Assembly: GCA_012515235.1 (NCBI GenBank)
Contig: JAAYYU010000302.1
Location: 1-36,300, forward strand
Length of the DNA stretch: 36,300 nucleotides
Source of the DNA: Candidatus Anammoximicrobium sp.
GTDB lineage: Bacteria > Planctomycetota > Planctomycetia > Pirellulales > Pirellulaceae
Reading direction: 5' to 3'
Position 1 is the stretch's first letter. Every line of letters begins with the position of its first letter. The notes under the pieces are model-generated. The model was not told where the DNA came from. It worked only from the letters and a program-made list of their open reading frames with translations, and did not search any database. Shown here in pieces: positions 16,984 to 24,241 of this stretch. The translations under genes and the position numbers were made by a program.

Positions 16984-18591
16984 TCACTTTTCAGGGCTGG
17001 TCGAGCCAGACCTCGGTCTGCACGCGATTGACGTTGTTGGCCGGATCTGGTAACCCGGCAAGAGCGAATGCACCGCGTCGGCCAGCGGCGTGCCGACCCA
17101 GGTCCCGCTCGCTTCGTGCCGATACAGTTGGGCGTCGCCGGTCAAGAGATTGTGGACGATCGCCCAGGGGCGTCCGCGCTCGTCAACTGCCGGGTTGGAG
17201 AGCACCATCTTGTGATAGTAGGAGTTCAACGGTCCGCGCGCTCCGCCGTAGCGGGCTTCGCGGCGTTCCGAGGACAGGCTCGGACCTTCGATGCGTTGCA
17301 GCCACCCGGCCTCAGCGGGAAGAACCAACGGATGCGCATCGCCGAACTGCTGCCAAGTCTCTCCGGCGTCGTCCGAATACACGTGCGCAGCTCCGTAATA
17401 GCGAGCGTCGGGCCCTTGGCCGGGCACCAACTGCGTGTTCGAGAACACCGCGTGCAATCGGCCCGACGGTCCGACCTCGATCGCGTTGGTCAGCCAACTG
17501 TGTTCGCTCACCGCCGACCGAACCAGCAGGCGTGGCTCGGACCACGGGCCTTGCCTGGGCCGCCGACAGTAAACCAGATGCGCATCGCGGCCGTTGGCTT
17601 CCCGCCGGTACAGCACGTGCAGCGTCCCGCGGCCGTCGCAGACCAGGCTGGGATAGGTGGCCGACTCGCCGACCGCCCGGCCGTCCTCGACGGGCGTCCA
17701 GTCCGCTTCGTCCGGCAGCCAGCGGTAATGGACAAAACTCCCGTGATGCGCGCCGACCAGCGCGTGCAGCGTGCCGTCGGTGTCGGTGGCCAGCGCCACG
17801 CCGCAATGGTTGTCCTGCCGCCGTTGGCCGATGACGCCCGTTCGCAGAATCTCGCCCCGCGCCAGGTCCACGAGCGCCCACCGGTTCTGCCGCTCGACGT
17901 CGAGCCACGTACAGACGAACTGTCCGCCGCGGCGCGCAATCTTGTTGCTCATCACGTAACCGATGGCCCGGTCGCCGCCGGCCGTCGTCAGCCGCAGCGC
18001 GCGGTTGGCTCCGTCGGCTCGCAGGGCCCTGGCAACAAAGACCAGAAGCGTGACGACCGTCAGCGGCGTCACGAAGCCAAGCAGGATCCCGCCAAACGTC
18101 CGGCTGACGGCCTCGTTGGTTGCGGCCAGAATCACGTAGGCCGTATACGCCACGTAGTAGGCAAGGAACAAGCCGCCTTCCCAGCGGGAAATCATGTGGC
18201 CCGTGAAGAAGATCGGAAGGCAGGCCACCGCGACGGCAATCATGATCGGGATGTCCAATCGCAACGCCGTTGGCGAGACATCGACGCCGCCGGGGGCCAA
18301 GGCCGCCGAGAGCCCCAGCACGCACATGATGTTGAAGAGGTTGCTGCCCACAATGTTCCCTACGGCGATGTCGCGCTCTCCCTTGACGCTCGCCACGACC
18401 GAGGCAGCGACCTCCGGCAGGGACGTTCCTGCGGCAACGACAGTCAAGCCGACGAGCAATTCGCTCATGCCGACGAGTCTGGCAATCGCGACCGATCCAT
18501 CCACCAACCATTTCGCTCCCAGAACGAGAAACTCGCCTCCGATGGCAAGCGTTGCCAGCCCGCCGACCAAAAGAAGGACTACCCCCGTCAT
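16984..18591 (-). CDS. Fusion of a half CaCA (YrbG-type) Na+/Ca2+ antiporter with a BNR_4-like propeller
   Basis: About 535 aa from ATG 18591. Residues about 1-190 are membrane helices with one alpha-repeat: GLTVVAAGTSLPEVAAS and KGERDIAVGNIVGSNLFN, then CLPIFFTGHMISRWEG and a closing helix. This matches the second half of YrbG-type antiporters; the first alpha-repeat, needed for a full exchanger, is not found upstream. The frame then runs without break into about 330 residues of BNR repeats (QDNHCGVALATDTDGTLHALVGAHHG, YPSLVCDGRGTLHVLY, YSDDAGETW), as in BNR_4. No ribosome site or signal peptide precedes the BNR part, so it is not a separate gene. The protein may be a membrane-anchored propeller or a half-exchanger acting as a dimer. 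Alternative start: GTG 18618, whose GGGAGG is only 1 nt away. ATG 18591 is coupled to an 8-codon leader. Confidence 0.8.
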   Translation of the reverse strand: MTGVVLLLVGGLATLAIGGEFLVLGAKWLVDGSVAIARLVGMSELLVGLTVVAAGTSLPEVAASVVASVKGERDIAVGNIVGSNLFNIMCVLGLSAALAPGGVDVSPTALRLDIPIMIAVAVACLPIFFTGHMISRWEGGLFLAYYVAYTAYVILAATNEAVSRTFGGILLGFVTPLTVVTLLVFVARALRADGANRALRLTTAGGDRAIGYVMSNKIARRGGQFVCTWLDVERQNRWALVDLARGEILRTGVIGQRRQDNHCGVALATDTDGTLHALVGAHHGSFVHYRWLPDEADWTPVEDGRAVGESATYPSLVCDGRGTLHVLYRREANGRDAHLVYCRRPRQGPWSEPRLLVRSAVSEHSWLTNAIEVGPSGRLHAVFSNTQLVPGQGPDARYYGAAHVYSDDAGETWQQFGDAHPLVLPAEAGWLQRIEGPSLSSERREARYGGARGPLNSYYHKMVLSNPAVDERGRPWAIVHNLLTGDAQLYRHEASGTWVGTPLADAVHSLLPGYQIRPTTSIACRPRSGSTSPEK

Positions 18592-18614
18592 GTGAAATCG
18601 GCGGCACTTGACAT
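18588..18614 (-). CDS. Possible 8-codon leader ORF coupled to the antiporter-BNR gene
   Basis: The frame reads MSSAADFT and stops with TGA that overlaps the ATG at 18591 by 4 nt (ATGA). GGGAGG lies 5 nt before its ATG, the best ribosome site in this region, whereas ATG 18591 has none of its own. Translation of the leader could deliver ribosomes to the antiporter-BNR gene. With only eight codons it could be chance. Confidence 0.3.
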   Translation of the reverse strand: MSSAADFT

Positions 18615-18862
18615 GCACGCCTCCCTTTGCCTTTCCAAATCCGTATTCGCCGTCTTCATTCTATCGTCAAGATGCCTCCAGCAGGAGAGTCCCTTCGCCG
18701 CAGCGACGAACGGCGCCCTCGTGGCCAGTCGGCAGCGGCGGCCGGATGAAGAGGCGCGGAATCGCAGCCGCTGCCGCGGGGCAGGACAGCGGCGTGCCAA
18801 TCGCCCTCCGGGCCGGCGCGATCGGGACGGCCCGGCCGCCAGGCGGACCGCCCAACCCGGCT

Positions 18863-21163
18863 TCACCGAGCGGCCTCCGCCTTCGCTTTGACCAGCCAAA
18901 AGCGGTCCACCCAGACGGACCGCACGTTGTCCGGATTCCTGGGCGGCGCGGCCCACAGGTAGACGTCGCCGTGGAGCCGGGTGCTGCCGAGCTTGTAAAC
19001 GTGGTACTGATCGTCCGCAATCTCGGCACAGGTGCAGCCGGCGTGCCCCAGGCCCGCGCGGTTCTTCGCGTCGTAGATGCCGGCGCTGAAGGCGGGACCG
19101 TCGTTGCCCGTCTTCTCGACGCGGATCGAGGCGTACACGTCGTAGATTGCGTCCCTGGCCAGCGGTTTGCCCAGCAGCCCTTGCTGCACGGCCCACTCAT
19201 AATGATTGCCCGGCATGCGGGCAGCCGTTTTGTCCACGGCCAGTTCGTCTTTCTCGATCGTGGCCCACGTGCCCTCGGCAGCCAGATTGAACGTGGCGTC
19301 GGGCAGGTCGATCCACTGCTCGCGCGGCAGGTTTTCGCAGCCGGGCGGCGGGGGCGAACTGGTGCGGCCCAGGGCGATGGTGCGGCGTTCAAAAGCGGCG
19401 AGTTGGGCGCCCTCCGAGATCATGCTGACCCCGGCGGCTTTCGCGACCTCGAGGAACGTCCGGCAGTTCTGCGCGTAGTCGGCCGGACCGGGCCAGGCGG
19501 TTTTTTCGCGCGCCGCCTGGTCCTGGAACTCGTACCAGCGCGTGGCCCACACGTAGCGCAAGGGCAACCGGGCGACCTGGACGCGGTGCAAGACGGCCGG
19601 ATCGTCCTTCACCGCCGCCTCGGCTTGATCCAGTAGTTTCTCGGCTCGGGCCAACATCGCCAGATTCAAAAACTCGGCCGTCGCCGAACTGAAGCAAGTC
19701 AGGTACGTGTTCTTGGCCTCCGCCTCGTCGTGGATCAGCTCGATGTACTCCCGCATCGGCGCGGCGGCCGCGCCGTAATAGCCGTGGACGAATTCGCGGA
19801 CCAGCGCCTGGTCATCCAGCCGCGGATTCCAAAGCAACTTGGCCAGCACCCAGGCCTTCAGTTCGGCGAACTCGGCCCCCTGCGACGTGTAGGCGCCTTG
19901 CTCGAAAATCCCCCGCACTCCGTGGTCCACAAAGAAACGGATGTTGGAGCCGAGGACGCGCAGGTTGGGATGCGGCTGGATGTAGTGGGCAAAATTGGTC
20001 GTGTAGTCCCAGATGTAGACGCGCTGACAGATCTTGGACCAGCCGCGGATGTCGTCCGCAAACTTCCGGTTGCTCTCCGCGGTCAGCGGGCGGGCAAAGT
20101 CGCACTCGATGCTGCACAGGCGGACGATCACGTTGGGCAGCGGCTTGACGTGCCGCGGCGGCTGGCGAGTGTACTGGTAGGCAAGGGTGTCGATCGCCAC
20201 CTCCGGGTACTGCTTGCCGACCTCGGCAGCCACGTGATTGACCAGGTGCAGCAGCGGCCCGGCCGGCGAGCCTTCTTCCTCCTCAAGCCTCTTGCAGTTG
20301 GCGCACAGGCAATGCTTGTCGCAGTCGTTCTGCGAGACCGAGATGATCTGCGCGGTGGGGTCGTCGCGCAGGTACGCCAGCACCTTGTCGGTGATCAGCT
20401 TCTTGACCGCCTCGTTCGTGACGCACACCTGGGCGTAGCCGTCCAGACGCTGGCCGTTGACCTCGCTGAAGTACTCCGGATGCTCCTGGAAGTAGGTTGC
20501 CGGCGGCACCAGATGGGCGAACGTGTGGACGAAAGACGGCCCGCCGTAGCGGATCCTGCCGCCGTGCTTGTCCGCCAATCGTTCGGAGTCGCCGTTGGAC
20601 TTGTTGCGCGCCGCCCAGTCGCCGTCGAAGGCGTCCGCCCAAAAAGTCTCCCGGTATTCCAGCGGCGGCACGTAGCGCACGTGCTGCTCCGGGACGGTCA
20701 AATCCGGAAGCCGGGGTATGCTGCTGACCTTGGAGGACCACCAGCGGCAGCCCACGGCGTCTTCGAGGAAGGAGTACACGGCATACAGCGTGCCGCGGGG
20801 CCGGTCGCCGGCCAGGAGCACGTTTTCCCCCACCGTCTCGATGACGATCCCGTCGGGCTGCAGGCCGTCCAGGCTCACGCTCGGAGCGGCCTGCCGCGCG
20901 ACGCGCCCCGGTCCGACCACCAGCAGCGGCCCCGCAGGCATCTGAACGGTGGTCTGCACCGGGAAGTCCGCGCCCGTCACTTGTTTGAGCAGCGCAGCCA
21001 GCTCCGCGGCCGCGTGTTGCTCCGCAGCGATCGCGTCAGGATCCACGACGATTGAATACGTCGTCTTGCCGCCGCCTGCCAGTCGCAGGGGCGCCGCAAA
21101 GGCCGTCGCGGCGAGAGACATGACGAACAGCACGACAAGATACCGTGGGGCGTGACGGACCAT
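18863..21163 (-). CDS. Secreted DUF4838 protein (alpha-glucuronidase-N-like front domain)
   Basis: 766 aa. Signal peptide of about 24 residues (AFA-AP). Residues about 30-150 resemble the GH67/GH20-like N-terminal domain (AAAELAALLKQVTGADFPV, then LLAGDRPRGTLYAVYSFLED). DUF4838 follows (about 190-480), including the Cys-rich NDCDKHCLCANCKRLEEEEGSPAGP region, ending with EFVHGYYGAAAAPM. The last ~150 residues (from about 610) look like a beta-sandwich carbohydrate-binding tail. DUF4838 proteins are common in polysaccharide loci of planctomycetes and Bacteroidetes, but their activity is unproven. The ATG has GGAGG 11 nt upstream, a long spacing. Downstream on the strand is the antiporter-BNR gene across a 250-bp gap that holds no other gene. 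Confidence 0.88.
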   Translation of the reverse strand: MVRHAPRYLVVLFVMSLAATAFAAPLRLAGGGKTTYSIVVDPDAIAAEQHAAAELAALLKQVTGADFPVQTTVQMPAGPLLVVGPGRVARQAAPSVSLDGLQPDGIVIETVGENVLLAGDRPRGTLYAVYSFLEDAVGCRWWSSKVSSIPRLPDLTVPEQHVRYVPPLEYRETFWADAFDGDWAARNKSNGDSERLADKHGGRIRYGGPSFVHTFAHLVPPATYFQEHPEYFSEVNGQRLDGYAQVCVTNEAVKKLITDKVLAYLRDDPTAQIISVSQNDCDKHCLCANCKRLEEEEGSPAGPLLHLVNHVAAEVGKQYPEVAIDTLAYQYTRQPPRHVKPLPNVIVRLCSIECDFARPLTAESNRKFADDIRGWSKICQRVYIWDYTTNFAHYIQPHPNLRVLGSNIRFFVDHGVRGIFEQGAYTSQGAEFAELKAWVLAKLLWNPRLDDQALVREFVHGYYGAAAAPMREYIELIHDEAEAKNTYLTCFSSATAEFLNLAMLARAEKLLDQAEAAVKDDPAVLHRVQVARLPLRYVWATRWYEFQDQAAREKTAWPGPADYAQNCRTFLEVAKAAGVSMISEGAQLAAFERRTIALGRTSSPPPPGCENLPREQWIDLPDATFNLAAEGTWATIEKDELAVDKTAARMPGNHYEWAVQQGLLGKPLARDAIYDVYASIRVEKTGNDGPAFSAGIYDAKNRAGLGHAGCTCAEIADDQYHVYKLGSTRLHGDVYLWAAPPRNPDNVRSVWVDRFWLVKAKAEAAR

Positions 21164-21673
21164 TGGCAGGTAAACCTCCGTAAGGACAGCCAGGGCAGCG
21201 GGATGTCAGGATGTCGCCCCGCGACACCGGCGACGGAGCGGCACGACCAGTCTACAACCAGCGTCATCGGGTAGGGAAGCCCCGCCCGCCCGCATTTTCG
21301 AGGCGGACGCACGCTGCGTTCTTTCGGGCAGTGCTGGCGCAGGCGCTTGACCGCTCGGACTCCCCCCCCGGTTTGTCACCGCAACGATCCTTCCAGGGAG
21401 ATCCCTGGAAAACTGGCGGGGCCCGGCCTTGGTGGCAACCTGCATTCTCCGCATTCAAGAGGTCGCGCGGCGGGCTGACGGCTGGTTCGGAACACGGCTC
21501 CACACTGGCGAGCCGCGCGGCGGCCGAAATCCGGAAAACCTCTTCGGTCACCGTTGCTGAAGACGAGGAGCAGCGTCCCGAACAGGCGCTGTCGTCGGCA
21601 CGATGGAAATCAGCCGCGGACCGCGAGCCCCGGTTTTCGGGACCTTCCGGTCGTGGAGCAAGGAACACGAGGC
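21164..21673. other. Intergenic region, no gene seen
   Basis: This 510-bp gap separates two same-strand genes. Open frames cover it on both strands, but they lack ribosome sites and resemble no family. The only structure I can defend is the palindrome at 21391-21410. Confidence 0.5.
21391..21410. promoter_or_regulatory. Palindrome, possible operator
   Basis: TTCCAGGGA and TCCCTGGAA are perfect 9-bp arms with a 2-nt centre, about 230 nt upstream of the DUF4838 gene start. So short a centre favours a site for a dimeric regulator over a transcript hairpin. No regulator gene lies in this window. Confidence 0.4.
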
Positions 21674-23749
21674 CTACGGTGGGCAGGGGCTCGCCTTGAC
21701 GACGCACAGCCGTCGCGGCGGCAACTCCAAGTCGATCCTGGTGCGCGGGCCGTCGACCTGGAACCGGCGGGCGGCCGCGAGCGGGTTGCCGTCGGGGTCG
21801 GCGAGCGTCAGCGTGTAGGGTCCGGGGCGGAGCAGATACAGCTCGGCGGCCAGCGGGCGGGGGCTTTCGCCGAAGTGGAACAAGTCGGCCGCAAAACGGT
21901 CGCGGCCGCAATCGGTGACCAGGGCGGCGATGTCACGCGGCGGGGTGAGCCAGCGCACGGCATTCATCGGAAAGACCAGGAACCTGCCGCGGTCGCCCGT
22001 GGCCGTGCCGTACAGCAGTTCCAAGTCCGGACGGCGGTTACAGGCGGGGTTGGCTTTGGGAAACAGCATGTCCTCGCCAAACAAGCGGGCGAAGGCGAAC
22101 ACGCGATCGGTCCAGCGAACCTCGCTGGTGCAGCCGGGAAAGTTGACCGCCAGCGCCGCCGCGGTCTGCCGCAACGATCCGGCCAGCTGCGTTCGCTGGG
22201 GATCGGCCTGGCGGGCGGCCCAGGCGCCGTCGTCGCGGGCCAGCAGTGGGTCGAACTCGTCGCTGCCCGTCAATAACCTGTACTTCGCCAGGGTCCCGGC
22301 CAGGAACCCGAGCTTGCGGCCGCACCACAGTCGCGAACCGGGGACCGGCGAATCGCCGCCGCGAGTCCGCAGGGCCTCCAGTCGGATAGCCGCCATCGAA
22401 CGCAACGGCTGCAGGTAGCGATCGTCGCCGGTCATGTGGTAGGCCAGCAGCAAGGCGTCGGCCAGACCGCTCACAGCGCTGGGCCATTCATACAACCGCG
22501 GCTCGCCGTGGTGACGCGGGTCCCACCAGTCGGGCCCCGGACCGGCCGTCTCGCCGCTCGGCCAGCGGATGGCCGCCGGGATCACGCCCGCGGGCCTGCC
22601 CCGTTCTGACCGCGCGGCGGCGTCCACCCACGTGTCCAGCCACGTGGTGAACAGCCGCCGCAATCGCTCGTCGCCGGTCCGCAGCCAGAGCACCAGCGCC
22701 GGCTCCATGGCCCGCACGTGATACGGCGTGTCGCAGGCCCGCACCGGGTCGGGATCGACGCGCTGGGCACTGAAATAAGTGCTCTTGAATTGCCGTTGGC
22801 CGCGCTCGTTCCGGCCGGTCCAAAGCGTCTCCATCAGTTCGGCCAGCCGCAGCGCCCGCTGCCGCCACTGGGGATCGTCGGGCGCCAAGTGCATCATCGG
22901 CGAGATCGTGTCGCTGGACGGTTCGGCCGTGTGCTCGACGTCGTACACGTGGCGCGTATAGCCGTCCCGCATGTACTCCTGGCTCAGCAGGGCCCGCGAA
23001 AAGAGCGCTTGCGCCTCCGTGATCTTGGGGTGCTCGAACGCGATCATCACCGGCACCCAACTGCGCCACATCTCGCAATCGTCATCCCAGCCGCCGCCGT
23101 ACTGGCCGTCCGACTGCAGGCGATGCTCGATCCACCACAGCACCACGTCGGTCAGCCGCTCCAGACTCTCGCGCTGCCACACGGCCCACTCCGGAGCGCC
23201 CGGCACGCGCGGGTACTCCTTCAGCGGCGGAAACGGCTCGCCCAGATACATCCGCACAATCCGGTTCTCCGGAAACGCCCGGTTGGCGATGCGAAAGTTG
23301 TCCACCGCCCGATCGAAGAACCGCCGCCGTTCGTCGTGGTAGCCGAGGATGTTGCCGTACTCGTTGGCGGTCCAGACCAGCATCCGGCCGCGGTAGATGC
23401 ACGTAAGCGGATACAAGGGCGAATCCGGGCCGACGCCGAAATCGTAGTCCAACTTGGCCCGGATCGGCTTGTCGAACCACTGAAACAACCGCGGCTCGTA
23501 CACCCAGCGCTGCACCACCGCCGTCAATCGGCCCAGTTCTTCGCGGAGCTTCGGCTCCAGATCGGTCCTGGCGTCCAGCCGTTTCAAGATCTCCAGCCGC
23601 ACGGCGTCGTCCTCGGCGTTGCCGGCCTCGCGGATCAGTCGCTCGACGCTCGGCTCCGCCGCAGCGCCGTGGGATGGCAGCCAGGCCCAGAGCAATAGGC
23701 AAATCAACGGGAGACCAAGTGGCTTGGTGGACAGCGGCATCTGGCGCAT
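21674..23749 (-). CDS. Secreted protein with probable alpha/alpha-toroid fold, unknown activity
   Basis: 691 aa. Sec signal peptide (about residues 1-30, ending SHGAAA-EP). The long helical body has pairs of helices with aromatic/Gly turns: WWIEHRLQSDGQYGGGWDDDCEMWRSW, HVRAMEPALVLWLRTGDERL, WWDPRHHGEPRLYEWPSAVSGLADALLLAYHMTGDDRYL and LGFLAGTLAKYRLLTG (parts of each quoted by their key residues: WW, GGGWDDD, WWDPRHH, EWPSAVSG). This spacing is typical of alpha/alpha toroids in glycoside hydrolases and polysaccharide lyases. The last ~70 residues are a beta-domain. I cannot name the family. ATG 23749 has GGAGG 7 nt upstream; an in-frame ATG 12 codons earlier has no ribosome site. A TAGAAT hexamer about 40 nt upstream may be a -10, but no good -35 matches it. 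Confidence 0.75.
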   Translation of the reverse strand: MRQMPLSTKPLGLPLICLLLWAWLPSHGAAAEPSVERLIREAGNAEDDAVRLEILKRLDARTDLEPKLREELGRLTAVVQRWVYEPRLFQWFDKPIRAKLDYDFGVGPDSPLYPLTCIYRGRMLVWTANEYGNILGYHDERRRFFDRAVDNFRIANRAFPENRIVRMYLGEPFPPLKEYPRVPGAPEWAVWQRESLERLTDVVLWWIEHRLQSDGQYGGGWDDDCEMWRSWVPVMIAFEHPKITEAQALFSRALLSQEYMRDGYTRHVYDVEHTAEPSSDTISPMMHLAPDDPQWRQRALRLAELMETLWTGRNERGQRQFKSTYFSAQRVDPDPVRACDTPYHVRAMEPALVLWLRTGDERLRRLFTTWLDTWVDAAARSERGRPAGVIPAAIRWPSGETAGPGPDWWDPRHHGEPRLYEWPSAVSGLADALLLAYHMTGDDRYLQPLRSMAAIRLEALRTRGGDSPVPGSRLWCGRKLGFLAGTLAKYRLLTGSDEFDPLLARDDGAWAARQADPQRTQLAGSLRQTAAALAVNFPGCTSEVRWTDRVFAFARLFGEDMLFPKANPACNRRPDLELLYGTATGDRGRFLVFPMNAVRWLTPPRDIAALVTDCGRDRFAADLFHFGESPRPLAAELYLLRPGPYTLTLADPDGNPLAAARRFQVDGPRTRIDLELPPRRLCVVKASPCPP

Positions 23750-23855
23750 GAGGATTCCTCCAGGGGAAACGGACCAGCGGGGCATTCTAGCCGATTGCGA
23801 AGTGTTTGGGGGATAGGAGGCCGGCGATCCACCACTGCGTCGCGGCGGCTGCTCA

Positions 23856-23888
23856 AAGAAAAAGCCCGGCTCCTTCGCGAAATCGGGC
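23856..23888 (-). terminator. Intrinsic terminator-like hairpin
   Basis: On the minus strand GCCCG (23888-23884) pairs with CGGGC (23868-23864), extendable by AAG/CTT past a 2-nt bulge, and is followed by TTTTTCTTT. It starts directly after the last recognisable codon of the slipin remnant, so it may be the old terminator brought close by a deletion. It would stop transcription before the toroid-protein gene. Confidence 0.5.
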
Positions 23889-23889
23889 G

Positions 23890-24069
23890 CTTGATCTCCA
23901 GCCCCAGTTCTCCGGCCCGGCCGCGCAATGCCTGCTCGATCTCGCGGGCGACCTGGTCCTTGTCGGCCAGGAACGCATCCAGCTCCAGGCCGCCGATCAC
24001 GGCCCGCAGCGCCAGTTGCGTTTCGCGGTACCGCGTCCGTCGCGCGTCGTCTGCGGCGCTAACCGCCTT
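23890..24069 (-). pseudogene. Remnant of an SPFH/Band 7 (slipin-type) gene
   Basis: About 60 codons, read on the minus strand, give KAVSAADDARRTRYRETQ, then LALRAVIGGLELDAFLADKD and QVAREIEQALRGRAGELGLEIK. This is the pattern of the SPFH domain of slipins (…KAVSAV..YR..LYREAQLALRAVIG…LD.LLADKD.V..EI…LR.RA…GLEI), known in membrane-associated scaffold proteins. Just upstream the frame has a TGA, and after GLEIK similarity ends at the terminator-like hairpin. No start codon with a ribosome site is seen. It is best read as a deletion remnant. A 98-codon frame (23704-24000) overlaps it but is not a whole gene. Confidence 0.62.
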
Positions 24070-24241
24070 GTGTCAGAACCCATGTCCGGAACGCACCGGC
24101 CGCCGGCCCGAAACGGGCCCGACCCGTACGCCGCTGGCGCCGACGGCATCGGACGTTGCTTGGAGCGACTCGTGCAGATCGAAAGATGCCGGACCCGGCA
24201 AAAGGTTCGGGAAGATTCTGCGCATCGGCTGGACGGGGCGC

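Noticed and set aside
15587..16987. Upstream extension of the propeller B frame to about 907 codons
   Set aside because: The front ~467 codons are the wrong frame of propeller A. A strong AGGAGG, an ATG and a signal peptide at 15586 set the real start.
21211..21699. 162-codon plus-strand frame in the 510-bp gap
   Set aside because: No ribosome site, no family pattern, and a minus-strand frame covers the same DNA; high GC explains both.
23704..24000. 98-codon frame as a separate small gene
   Set aside because: Its front 37 codons are an SPFH fragment starting mid-domain, and the remainder reads through a hairpin and the next gene's leader.
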